64,000 nucleotides of DNA from Lacisediminimonas profundi (GCF_008831265.1 NZ_VTTH01000006.1:124001-188000); one strand, 5' to 3'. Shown: positions 44,164-51,973, numbered from the stretch's first letter. The notes: a model not told the origin generated them from the sequence alone. Translations and numbers: made by a program.

Positions 44164-44180
44164 CTTGATATGATATCTAA
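44164..44180 (+). promoter_or_regulatory. Third copy of the 17-bp operator-like motif
   Basis: CTTGATATGATATCTAA on the plus strand, oriented toward the 3-hydroxybenzoate 6-hydroxylase start 89 bp away. It matches 14 of 17 bases of the copy at 43109-43093 and has the same orientation relative to the gene. Confidence 0.6.
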
Positions 44181-44269
44181 ATTTCCCAAATGATCGGGGC
44201 CGCTGTTTAATGCCGTCTTCGCGCAGCGATGGCCGCGCGCAAGGATCGCCAAGTGAGGACAGGTAAAAA

Positions 44270-45457
44270 ATGAGCAAGGACGGAAAAATCATCATCGCTG
44301 GCGCTGGCATCGGCGGACTGACGGCAGCTGCCTGCCTGTTGTCGCGCGGATTCAGGGTACAGGTACTGGAACAGGCAGCGACGCTGGGTGAGGTCGGCGC
44401 CGGCATCCAGAACAGCGCGAACGCAGTCAAGGTGCTGGATTCGCTCGGGCTGGTGCCAGAGATCGCAAAGGTAGCGGTCAAGCCCAAGGCTTTCGAATTC
44501 CGCCGCTTCGACACAGCCGAGCTGATGCATCGCATCCCGCTCGGCGAAACCCATGAAGCAGCCTTCGGCGCGCCCTACTTCCACATTCATCGCGCCGACC
44601 TGCATGACATCCTGGCCAACAAGGTTCGCTCGCTGGATGCGGACTGCATCCGCCTGAATGCGCGTGCCGAAGGCTTCGAGGAAACCGATACCGGCGTGAC
44701 CTTGAAACTGGCGGACGGCTCCCGCGTGGAAGGCGATGTGCTGGTTGGCGCGGACGGCATCAAATCGGCCATCCGGACCCAGATCGTGGGCCCTGACCAG
44801 CCGGTCTACACCGGCGATATCGCATGGCGGGCAGTGATACCCGTCTCGCGCCTGCCGGCCAATATCATGGACGTGGTATCGACCGTCTGGTGCGGGCCGA
44901 AGAAGCATGCCGTGGTGTATTACCTGCGTTCCGGGACCCTGTTCAATTTCGTCGGCTGCGTCGAGCAGGAGCGCGGCGAGGAAGAGTCCTGGACCACCAA
45001 GCGCCCTTGGGAAGAACTGAAGGCAGACTATGCCGGCTGGCATCCGACCATACAAACCGTGATCGACGCGATCGACAAGGACAGCTGCTACCGCTGGGCG
45101 CTGAACAACCGCGCCCCCGTGTCGAACTGGAGCACGCACCGCGCCACCCTGCTGGGCGACGCCGCCCATCCGACCCTGCCTTACATGGCCTCCGGCGGCG
45201 TGATGGCAATCGAAGACGCGGCAGTGCTGGCGCGCTGCCTGGATTCAGGCGATGCGGCGCCCGCTGCGCTGCAGCGTTACCAGCGCAACCGCATCGAGCG
45301 CACAACGCGCATCGTCAACGGCTCGACCGATGCCCGCACCCTGTACCGCATCGAGGATGTGGAAGAGATGCGGCGCGCGTTCAAGGAGCAGAACCTGTCG
45401 AAGTCGCGCTCGGAATGGCTGTACAGTTACGATCCGATGACAGTTCCGCTGCCCTAG
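44270..45457 (+). CDS. 3-hydroxybenzoate 6-hydroxylase (FAD monooxygenase)
   Basis: A 395-residue group A flavin hydroxylase of the salicylate 1-hydroxylase/3-hydroxybenzoate 6-hydroxylase group. It has IAGAGIGGLTAAACL (about residue 10), VGAGIQNSANAVKVLDSLG (about 45), LVGADGIKSAIR (about 157) and LLGDAAHPTLPYMASGGVMAIEDA (about 290; two adjoining parts). The choice of 3-hydroxybenzoate 6-hydroxylase over salicylate 1-hydroxylase rests on the neighbouring gentisate genes and the absence of catechol-cleavage genes. The product would be gentisate. It is divergent from a LysR gene and followed by a Bug receptor. Confidence 0.82.
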   Translation: MSKDGKIIIAGAGIGGLTAAACLLSRGFRVQVLEQAATLGEVGAGIQNSANAVKVLDSLGLVPEIAKVAVKPKAFEFRRFDTAELMHRIPLGETHEAAFGAPYFHIHRADLHDILANKVRSLDADCIRLNARAEGFEETDTGVTLKLADGSRVEGDVLVGADGIKSAIRTQIVGPDQPVYTGDIAWRAVIPVSRLPANIMDVVSTVWCGPKKHAVVYYLRSGTLFNFVGCVEQERGEEESWTTKRPWEELKADYAGWHPTIQTVIDAIDKDSCYRWALNNRAPVSNWSTHRATLLGDAAHPTLPYMASGGVMAIEDAAVLARCLDSGDAAPAALQRYQRNRIERTTRIVNGSTDARTLYRIEDVEEMRRAFKEQNLSKSRSEWLYSYDPMTVPLP

Positions 45458-45565
45458 GACTGGCAGGTCAGGCAAGGGCGCTCATCGGCGCCCGGTTCGC
45501 CGTATCAATTCCTGCATTCATGACAGGGCGCCCGAGCGCCCGAACCACCATTACGGAGATATTTC

Positions 45566-46576
45566 ATGTCCAAGCATTTCACCCGACAGCCCGCCTTTTC
45601 CGCACGACGTCGCTTCATCGCCTCGGCCTGCGCAATCGCCTGCGCCGCGACCGGCATTGCGCCCGCCGCCCTGGCACAGAGCTGGCCGTCCAAGCCGATC
45701 ACCATCATTGTTCCGTTCACCCCCGGCACCGGGATGGACAACCTGGCGCGCACTTTGTCGCCGCGACTGGCGCAGCGCCTGGGCCAGCCGGTGATCGTGG
45801 ACAACAAGCCTGGCGCCAGCGGCAACATCGGCACCGGCATCGCGGCCAGCGCGGCGCCCGATGGCCACACGCTGTTGGTGACGGCCAATACCTTCGTCAC
45901 CAATGCCTCGCTGTTCAAGAACATTCCCTATGATCCGGTGAAGAGCTTCGTGCCAGTCGCGCCGGCGTCGGTCGGCGCCCTGGCGCTGGCGGTGAATCCC
46001 TCGGTACCTGCCCGCAACCTGCAGGAGTTCATCAATCTGCTGAAAGCGAACCCGGGCAAGTACAGCTTCTCGTCGCCCGGCAACGGCACGCCGCAACACC
46101 TGGCGATGGAGCTGTTCACAATCAACACCGGCACCCAGATGCTGCACGTTCCCTACAAGGGCTCGGCCGGTGCCATCACCGACCTGCTCGGCGGTTCGGT
46201 GCAGGCAATGGTGCTGCCGGTGCATTCTGCGCTGGGACACGCAAAGACCGGCAAGCTGGTGCTGCTGGGCGTCGCGCAGGAGAAACGTGCAGCAGCTGCG
46301 CCCGCAGTGCCGACATTTGCCGAACAGGGTGTGAAGGGTGCCGAGGTTGATCTCTGGTATGGCGTACTGGCACCTGCCGGCACGCCACCGGCCGTTGTCA
46401 GCCGGCTGAATACCGAAATCAACCAGATCCTGTCCCAGCCAGACGTTCGCGAAGCGCTCGACAAGCAAGGCATGACCGCGACGCCCGGTTCGGCGGACAA
46501 GTTGGGCAACCTGATCCGCACCGATGCCAAGCGCTGGGCGGATGTGATCAAGCGGGCCAATATCACGGCGGATTGA
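45566..46576 (+). CDS. Bug/TctC-family periplasmic solute-binding protein
   Basis: A 336-residue Bug receptor. The signal has an RRRF stretch (FSARRRFIASACAIACA), a possible Tat-type or long Sec signal, cleaved near residue 37 (ALA), then WPSKPITIIVPFTPGTGMDN and VPYKGSAGAITDLLGGSV. GGAGATATTTC precedes ATG 45566. It follows the 6-hydroxylase gene on the same strand and may bind 3-hydroxybenzoate or gentisate. No TctAB genes accompany it. It is closed by a double hairpin terminator. Confidence 0.93.
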   Translation: MSKHFTRQPAFSARRRFIASACAIACAATGIAPAALAQSWPSKPITIIVPFTPGTGMDNLARTLSPRLAQRLGQPVIVDNKPGASGNIGTGIAASAAPDGHTLLVTANTFVTNASLFKNIPYDPVKSFVPVAPASVGALALAVNPSVPARNLQEFINLLKANPGKYSFSSPGNGTPQHLAMELFTINTGTQMLHVPYKGSAGAITDLLGGSVQAMVLPVHSALGHAKTGKLVLLGVAQEKRAAAAPAVPTFAEQGVKGAEVDLWYGVLAPAGTPPAVVSRLNTEINQILSQPDVREALDKQGMTATPGSADKLGNLIRTDAKRWADVIKRANITAD

Positions 46577-46584
46577 CCGGCCAG

Positions 46585-46610
46585 GGGCCCGCGCACAAAA
46601 AAGCGGGCCC
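46585..46610. terminator. GC-rich hairpin, first of two between convergent genes
   Basis: GGGCCCGC and GCGGGCCC flank a 10-nt A-rich loop, 8 bp after the Bug receptor stop. It is followed 20 bp later by a second hairpin with a T run. Confidence 0.55.
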
Positions 46611-46629
46611 GAGGCGACATCAGCACTTC

Positions 46630-46667
46630 AAGCCGGCCCCTGGCATCGACAGCGGGCCGGCTTTTTT
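46630..46667. terminator. Rho-independent terminator between convergent genes
   Basis: AAGCCGGCCC and GGGCCGGCTT form a perfect 10-bp stem followed by TTTTTA on the plus strand. It probably ends the Bug receptor transcript and limits read-through from the minus-strand gentisate operon. Confidence 0.75.
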
Positions 46668-46679
46668 ATTGGCCAGAAC

Positions 46680-47384
46680 TCAGGCAGCCGGCGCGATATC
46701 CAGCACGATGTCGCCGACACCTGCGACCGAACCTGTGATGCGGTCGCCCGGCTTGACCGGACCCACGCCTTCCGGCGTACCGGTAAAGATCAGGTCACCC
46801 GGTTGCAGGTGATAGTACTGCGACAGGTCGGCCAGCAGTTCCGGGATGTTCCAGATCAGCTGGCCAAGGTCCGCCTTCTGCTTGGTCTCGCCGTTGACGG
46901 CAAGTTCGATGTTACCGGTCGACAGCATGCCCAGCGGGGCGGCCGGAACGATGTCGCCACACACGGCCGACTCTTCGAAATCCTTGCCAAGATCCCATGG
47001 GCGGCCCTGGTCGCGGTACAGCAGTTGCAGGTCGCGGCGAGTCATGTCCAGGCCGGTTGCATACCCATAGATGTAGTCCAGCGCTTCAGCTTCCTTGATG
47101 CGGAACCCTGGCTTGCCGATTGCAACGACCAGTTCCATTTCATACTGGTAGTTCTCCGTGCCCGGCGGATAGGCGACCGTTGCCCCCGACTCGACCAGGG
47201 TGGACGCTGCCTTGTTGAAGTAGAACGGCCGGGCGTTGGCCTTATCCACCGGACGGCCCATCTCGATGGCATGGGCGTGGTAGTTGCGTCCCACGCAGAA
47301 GATGCGGGTGACGGGGTAGCGGACGTCGCTGCCGCGAATCGGCAACGAGGGAGTCACGGGTGTGAACAGGTATTTGGCAGTCAA
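46680..47384 (-). CDS. nagK: Fumarylpyruvate hydrolase (FAH family)
   Basis: A 234-residue FAH-fold hydrolase: FCVGRNYHAHAIEMGRPVDK (about residue 30), YQYEMELVVAIGKPG (metal-binding Glu region, about 80), YGYATGLDMTRRDLQ, GRPWDLGKDFEESAVCGD and IFTGTPEGVGPVKPGDRI. Size and motifs match NagK-type fumarylpyruvate hydrolases, which split fumarylpyruvate into fumarate and pyruvate. It lies 32 bp downstream of gentisate 1,2-dioxygenase on the same strand. Hydrolysis of maleylpyruvate itself is an alternative, since no isomerase gene is nearby. Confidence 0.88.
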   Translation of the reverse strand: MTAKYLFTPVTPSLPIRGSDVRYPVTRIFCVGRNYHAHAIEMGRPVDKANARPFYFNKAASTLVESGATVAYPPGTENYQYEMELVVAIGKPGFRIKEAEALDYIYGYATGLDMTRRDLQLLYRDQGRPWDLGKDFEESAVCGDIVPAAPLGMLSTGNIELAVNGETKQKADLGQLIWNIPELLADLSQYYHLQPGDLIFTGTPEGVGPVKPGDRITGSVAGVGDIVLDIAPAA

Positions 47385-47416
47385 GATAGTTCCTTGGCAA
47401 TCGGTGAGTGGATGTT

Positions 47417-48454
47417 CTATTTGCGGACTTCGTACATGCCCAGCTTTTTCTGGAAAGGTGCATCGTCGGCAATGAACAGATAGGCCGGTTCGGTGGATGA
47501 GTGGTTCTCAAGCACGACCGCGGTGTAGCCGGGTATGCAGCAGGTGTCGGCTTCGCCCAGCCGGAATTCGGCATTGTCCACGCTGACCGAGGCACCGCCC
47601 TCGATCTGGTGGAACACGCAGGAACTGGAGCGAGCCGACAACTGCAAACGCTCGCCGGGACGCAGCATCAGGGCCGAGTAGCCAAGGATCTTCTGGCAAT
47701 CGTCGCCGGTCTCGGGATTGATGTAGGACACCTGCACCGATTCGATAGCGGCATCGCTGGCGGCCAGCGCCTGCAAGGCGGCACGCACTTCGGCCCATGG
47801 GTAGCGCAGCAGCGGGAACGCGCTCTTGTTACGCTCGAACATGGGTGACGGTGCCACGCCGCCGCGCCGGTAGGCACCGGAGCTATCGTCGCTATGGCCG
47901 AATTCCGGCCCGCCTTCCATCACGTAGGACGCTTCCATGTAGTACACCAGCGGCAGGTCGAGCACATCGAGCCATACCACTGGCTCGCTGCCGTCATGGC
48001 CATGCTCGTGCCACATGCCGGTCGGCGTCAGGATCAGGTCGCCGCGCTCCATCGGGCATTTCTCGCCGTTCACCGTGGTGTAGGCACCGCCGCCTTCGAC
48101 GATCATGCGCACCGCGTTCGGCGTATGACGGTGATTGGGTGCAGTCTCGCCCGGCAGCAGCAGCTGCATGCCGAGATAGATGGTGGAACTGGCCTGCATC
48201 TTCTCCAGCCCGTGACCAGGGTTGGCCAGCACCAGGACGCGGCGCTCCGCTTTCTCCATCGGCGTCAGTTCGCCGGCCTTGAGCAGCAGCGGACGCAGGG
48301 TCTGGTAGGGCCAGCAGGTCGGCTTGGTGCGCACGGCCGGTTTGCCGGGCGGCAGCACCGAGCGCAGGCTGGGCCACAGCGGCACAAGGTTCAGCTCGGT
48401 AAGGGCGGAACGGTAGTCTTCAGGCAAATCTTCGAGTCGGCCGAGTTCATGCAC
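47417..48454 (-). CDS. nagI: Gentisate 1,2-dioxygenase
   Basis: A 345-residue bicupin. The N-terminal cupin has PNHRHTPNAVRMIVEGGG (His ligands, about residue 120) and PTGMWHEHGHDG (about 160). WLDVLDLPLVYYME, and the C-terminal EADTCCIPGYTAVVLENHS complete the gentisate dioxygenase pattern. It opens the gentisate ring to maleylpyruvate using Fe(II) and O2. The start is GTG 48454, preceded by AAGGAG at 9 bases; the overlapping ATG is in another frame. It is the first gene of the minus operon with fumarylpyruvate hydrolase and is divergent from a LysR gene. Confidence 0.9.
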   Translation of the reverse strand: MHELGRLEDLPEDYRSALTELNLVPLWPSLRSVLPPGKPAVRTKPTCWPYQTLRPLLLKAGELTPMEKAERRVLVLANPGHGLEKMQASSTIYLGMQLLLPGETAPNHRHTPNAVRMIVEGGGAYTTVNGEKCPMERGDLILTPTGMWHEHGHDGSEPVVWLDVLDLPLVYYMEASYVMEGGPEFGHSDDSSGAYRRGGVAPSPMFERNKSAFPLLRYPWAEVRAALQALAASDAAIESVQVSYINPETGDDCQKILGYSALMLRPGERLQLSARSSSCVFHQIEGGASVSVDNAEFRLGEADTCCIPGYTAVVLENHSSTEPAYLFIADDAPFQKKLGMYEVRK

Positions 48455-48586
48455 GGTGTGCGTCTCCTTGTCGTCGTTGCGCCCCCGGCTGGCTGCGCGT
48501 GCGCGCGATCCTGCCAATCTGGGCGATGGAGCAAAGATGGTAGGCCTGGAGCCCCCCCCCGTAAAGTCCATGGGTTTAATATACCG

Positions 48587-48603
48587 TATTCGAATATCGA
48601 ATA
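48587..48603. promoter_or_regulatory. Inverted repeat in the gentisate dioxygenase/LysR divergent region
   Basis: TATTCG and CGAATA are separated by 5 bp, 13 bp before the LysR ATG and about 130 bp from the dioxygenase start. The symmetry and location fit a LysR site that also mediates autoregulation. Confidence 0.45.
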
Positions 48604-48616
48604 ATGGTCGCAGCCC

Positions 48617-49543
48617 ATGGAATCCTTCGACACCCGCCTGCTGGCTGTTTTCGCCGGCATTTACGACATGCGCAGCGTGAGCCGCGCGGCCGACGACCTG
48701 CAACTGCCGCAACCAACAGTCAGCCTGGCGCTGGCCAAGCTGCGCAAGCACTATGACGACCAGCTGTTCGTGCGCACATCTTCCGGCATGGAGCCGACAG
48801 CGCTGGCGCAGGGCCTGATCGGCCCGGTGCGGCAAGTGCTGGAGGGACTACAGTCGGTGCTCTCCTACCATGACGGCTTCGATGCGACCCGCTCCGACCG
48901 TCGCTTCCGCATCTGCATGGCCGACATCAGCCAACTGGTCCTGCTGCCGCGACTGTGGGAAAGCCTGCGCGGCACGGCGCCGGGCGTGGCCATAGACGTG
49001 CTGCCGCTGGCGGCCGACACTGCACGTTTGCTGGAAAGCGGCCAGGCCGACCTGGCGATCGGTTACATGCCGGAACTGGAAGCCGGCTATTTCCAGCAAC
49101 TGCTGTTTCACCAGAAATTCGTGTGCATGGTGGGCGCCAGCCATTCACGTATCAGAAGCCGGCTGACGCTGAAGCAATTCGAGAATGAAGAGCATGCTGC
49201 GGTCTCGGCATCGGGACCGGCGCCGTGGATCCTCGATCGCGAGATCGCGCGACACGGCATCAAGCGCAAGGTCGCGCTGCAATTGCCGAACTACCTCGGT
49301 GCCGGCTTCGTGGTGGAGAACACCGAACTGCTGGTCACGATCCCTTCCCGCTTGGCCGAACTACTGCAAGAGCGCGGCCAGTTCCGGGTTTTTCCTGTGC
49401 CCTTCCCTCTGCCCGAATATGACATCAAGCAGTACTGGCATGAGCGCTTCCACGGTGACCGGGGCAACCAATGGCTGCGCGGATTGATTTCCGGGCTGCT
49501 GCAGGAGGCGCCGCCGGCGAGATCCGTGCGCAACGCCAGCTGA
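48617..49543 (+). CDS. LysR-family regulator, NahR-like, of the gentisate operon
   Basis: A 308-residue LysR protein related to the NahR/NagR group: TRLLAVFAGIYDMRSVSRAA, LPQPTVSLALAKLRKHYDD, FVRTSSGMEPTALAQ, FRICMADISQLVLLPRLWE and the C-terminal LPEYDIKQYWHERFHGDRGN. It is divergent from gentisate 1,2-dioxygenase, with a short palindrome between, and probably responds to gentisate or its precursor (inference). A strong bidirectional-looking terminator follows its stop. Confidence 0.9.
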   Translation: MESFDTRLLAVFAGIYDMRSVSRAADDLQLPQPTVSLALAKLRKHYDDQLFVRTSSGMEPTALAQGLIGPVRQVLEGLQSVLSYHDGFDATRSDRRFRICMADISQLVLLPRLWESLRGTAPGVAIDVLPLAADTARLLESGQADLAIGYMPELEAGYFQQLLFHQKFVCMVGASHSRIRSRLTLKQFENEEHAAVSASGPAPWILDREIARHGIKRKVALQLPNYLGAGFVVENTELLVTIPSRLAELLQERGQFRVFPVPFPLPEYDIKQYWHERFHGDRGNQWLRGLISGLLQEAPPARSVRNAS

Positions 49544-49576
49544 AACCCGGGTAGCGGCTGCACAAGCCCTGGAAAA

Positions 49577-49610
49577 GCAAAAAGCCCAACCGAAAGGCTG
49601 GGCTTTTTGC
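49577..49610. terminator. Strong rho-independent terminator
   Basis: Two 15-bp arms (GCAAAAAGCCCAACC and GGCTGGGCTTTTTGC, one mismatch) flank a GAAA tetraloop. A-tract and T-tract make it functional in both directions. It separates the gentisate cluster from the integrative element. Confidence 0.85.
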
Positions 49611-49620
49611 TTGATTCATT

Positions 49621-49668
49621 TGGTGCCGGCTGCAGGACTCGAACCCGCCACCCCCTGATTACAAATCA
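49621..49668 (-). tRNA. 3' half of tRNA-Thr(TGT), probable attachment half-site
   Basis: Reading the minus strand from 49668: the sequence starts in the anticodon stem (TGATTTGTAATCA with anticodon TGT), then the variable loop, a valid T arm (GCGGG TTCGAGT CCTGC) and the acceptor strand AGCCGGC A CCA. The 5' half is absent: beyond 49668 the sequence diverges. It is therefore a displaced 3' fragment, as left when an element integrates into a tRNA gene. The integrase gene starts 170 bp to the right. Confidence 0.75.
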
Positions 49669-49795
49669 AAGCGACAGGCAATTTTCCTATGTCGATGTGG
49701 ATTCCGATATTTTATATATTTAATTAAATTCATATAGTTATGGAATTTCATCTTCGAAATATCATTCAGAAACATTGCTCCGCGTTGATATAATT

Positions 49796-49828
49796 TGCCT
49801 ACACAGTGCCTACACAGTGCCTACACGG
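49796..49828 (+). repeat. Three tandem 11-bp repeats upstream of integrase
   Basis: TGCCTACACAG, TGCCTACACAG and TGCCTACACGG follow each other without gap and end 10 bp before the integrase ATG. They are candidate integrase arm-type or regulator sites. Confidence 0.75.
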
Positions 49829-49838
49829 AGTCCGAACG

Positions 49839-51134
49839 ATGAAGCGGGAGAACTTTACCAGCGAGAGAGTAGCAAGCTTCAACTGCGAGCCCGGCAAGCA
49901 ACAAACCCTGTTTTGGGACGGCAAGGCTCCGGGCTTGGGCTTACGAACCACGGCAAGCGGGGCAAAGTCTTTCATCTTCGAATCGCGACTGCACGGCAAA
50001 ACCCTTCGCATCACTATTGGAGACGTTCGGACTTGGACCATTGGCAAAGCGCAGGCGGAAGCAACCCGTCTGAAATCGCTGACGGACCAAGGCATCGACC
50101 CGCGCCAGCAAGAGGCCGACAAACGAGCAGCAAGGGAAGACGCAAAAATAGAAGCGAAGCGCAAGGAACTGACCTTTGCCGACGTTTGGTCCGAATACCT
50201 GATCGCCCGCCATTCGAAATGGAGCGACGGACACTATGAGGACCATGTAGCCCTGTCGTCTGCTGGTGGAGAGAAGAAGAAACGCGGCAAAGGTGAAACT
50301 GCGCCCGGACCGCTGGCGGCATTGCGCCCCATCAGGCTAAGTGACCTCAGCGCCGAAAAAATCTCTCGATGGCTGGAGAAGGAAGCCACCACCCGCCCCA
50401 CCGCCGCCGCACTGAGTTATCGCCTATTAAGGGCCTTCATCCGCTGGGCCGAGGATACAGCGGACTACAAGGGGCTAATCCCCGCGGATGTGTACAACGC
50501 CCGGAAGGTCCGGGAGGCGCTACCCAAGAGCCAGACCAAGGAAGGAGACAGCCTGCAGCGGGAACAGTTGGCCGTGTGGTTTGAATCCGTTCGCAACATT
50601 AGCAACCCGATTGCAAGCGCCTACCTGCAGGCCCTGTTACTTACTGGGGCTCGTCGGGAAGAAATGGCCGCCCTGCGCTGGGAAGACGTCGACTTTCAAT
50701 GGCGAAGCCTAACAATCCGGGACAAGGTGGACGGCATTCGGGTTATTCCGTTACCGCCTTATCTCGCAAGCCTGCTATCCGCCCTTGCCCGCCGAAATGA
50801 ATGGGTATTCAGCAGCCTAAGCGCTAAAGGGGGAAGGATTGCCGAACCGCGCTATGCGCACATGGCGGCTATTGCCAGGGCGGGTTTACCCCACATCTCA
50901 ATTCATGGCTTGCGCCGCTCCTTCGGAACATTGTGCGAATGGGTGGAGATGCCGAGCGGGATTGCCGCCCAAATCATGGGACACAAGCCTAGCGCCCTAG
51001 CTGAGAAGCACTACCGCCGCCGCCCCTTGGACCTGCTACGCATGTGGCACGACAAGATAGAGGTGTGGGTACTGAAGCAAGCGGCAATCGAATTTGTGCC
51101 GGCTCAATCCCGGCTGATGGTAGTTAATTCCTGA
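49839..51134 (+). CDS. Tyrosine-type site-specific integrase
   Basis: A 431-residue integrase of the P4/DUF4102 class. The N-terminal arm-binding domain starts FWDGKAPGLGLRTTASGAKS (about residue 20-60). A core-binding domain follows (about 110-230). The catalytic domain shows LTGARREEMAALRWEDVD (Arg, about 280), SIHGLRRSFGTLCEW (His-x-x-Arg, about 375), IMGHKPSALAEKHY (His and Tyr nucleophile, about 395-408). ATG 49839 is chosen over an upstream in-frame ATG at 49806, which lies inside the repeats. It should recombine at tRNA-Thr. Confidence 0.92.
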   Translation: MKRENFTSERVASFNCEPGKQQTLFWDGKAPGLGLRTTASGAKSFIFESRLHGKTLRITIGDVRTWTIGKAQAEATRLKSLTDQGIDPRQQEADKRAAREDAKIEAKRKELTFADVWSEYLIARHSKWSDGHYEDHVALSSAGGEKKKRGKGETAPGPLAALRPIRLSDLSAEKISRWLEKEATTRPTAAALSYRLLRAFIRWAEDTADYKGLIPADVYNARKVREALPKSQTKEGDSLQREQLAVWFESVRNISNPIASAYLQALLLTGARREEMAALRWEDVDFQWRSLTIRDKVDGIRVIPLPPYLASLLSALARRNEWVFSSLSAKGGRIAEPRYAHMAAIARAGLPHISIHGLRRSFGTLCEWVEMPSGIAAQIMGHKPSALAEKHYRRRPLDLLRMWHDKIEVWVLKQAAIEFVPAQSRLMVVNS

Positions 51135-51172
51135 TGAGATTCCGGGGAATTTTAAAAGGAGTAAGGGCGTAA

Positions 51173-51871
51173 ATGTTCAATGTCAAAGTAGAGGCTAACG
51201 AGCTGGAGATCCCATTAGAAAAGCTGATCGATAGAATAATCAGATCAACGAGGCCCAAAGCATCCGCAGCATCATCCGGCGGGCCCAGTGATGCACTGCG
51301 GATTTTTTTTAAAGATATCGAAATCGAAAATGAACACGCTCGGCGGATTCAAAATCTGATCGCCGAAGAGGTCGCGGAGAGACGGCTAAGTGTTGTTAAT
51401 ACAAACGGCAAAAAAACCGTCTTGCTCTATGACCTAGTTGCATGGACAAACCTTTACGGAAAGCTGGTCCAGCAAGCCCCCTACCCTGGTCAAATTGCTT
51501 ACGTGGTTGACTGCTACAAGCGCTTGCGCGAAGCCAGTTCTGCTCTACCCAATCATGCCACCCACACCAATCGCAGCAATCCAAGCCGAAAGCAGCCAAG
51601 CGGAGGCGATTCTATTACTGAAATTATTTGGGAGGTTTGCTATGAACTTCAGGACAGGAATTTGAAGATTACTGCCATGCCTGTTATGAAAGAGCTGAAA
51701 AAAAGGGCAGATTCCGAAGATAAAAACCTGAAAGGTCCGCTAATGTCTTCTACCGCTGGTGGTGTATTTTATGAATATGCAAATGGCGACCAGCGAGAAC
51801 TTTGCTCCGAGAACTTACGAAAGCGGATTGGCGAATGGAAAAATTTTCAGAAAAAACGGAAGGTTCCGTAA
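51173..51871 (+). CDS. Hypothetical protein of the integrative element
   Basis: A 232-residue protein with no recognized family. AAGGAGTAAGGGCG precedes ATG 51173. The N-terminal half is charged and helical (IEIENEHARRIQNLIAEEVAERR). A central Ser/Asn-rich linker near residues 125-145 is followed by a Lys-rich C-terminus ending in KNFQKKRKV, suggesting nucleic-acid contact, but this is weak. No membrane segment or signal peptide. It stands alone between the integrase and the inverted repeat at 51936. Confidence 0.7.
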   Translation: MFNVKVEANELEIPLEKLIDRIIRSTRPKASAASSGGPSDALRIFFKDIEIENEHARRIQNLIAEEVAERRLSVVNTNGKKTVLLYDLVAWTNLYGKLVQQAPYPGQIAYVVDCYKRLREASSALPNHATHTNRSNPSRKQPSGGDSITEIIWEVCYELQDRNLKITAMPVMKELKKRADSEDKNLKGPLMSSTAGGVFYEYANGDQRELCSENLRKRIGEWKNFQKKRKVP

Positions 51872-51935
51872 TCCAGGCGGAAGGCCCCGGAGACTAGCCG
51901 GAGGGTCTGTTTTCTAAATTAGAACTGATGCATAT

Positions 51936-51973
51936 ATTTCGTATCACCCCAATCAACAAAGGTGATACGAAAT
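51936..51973 (+). promoter_or_regulatory. Perfect 13-bp inverted repeat ending at a start codon
   Basis: ATTTCGTATCACC (51936-51948) and GGTGATACGAAAT (51961-51973) are separated by 12 bp. The right arm holds most of the Shine-Dalgarno (AAAGGTGAT) and the AT of the ATG at 51972. It could be a repressor operator or a 5'-UTR hairpin that hides the ribosome binding site. Confidence 0.7.

Noticed and set aside
48552-48560. Run of nine C in the gentisate dioxygenase/LysR intergenic region as a phase-variation tract
   Set aside because: It lies outside any reading frame and between no clear -35 and -10 pair; evidence is too thin.
48455-48835. N-terminal extension of the gentisate dioxygenase frame into the LysR gene
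   Set aside because: It overlaps the divergent LysR gene and has no cupin-family counterpart; GTG 48454 has a good ribosome binding site.
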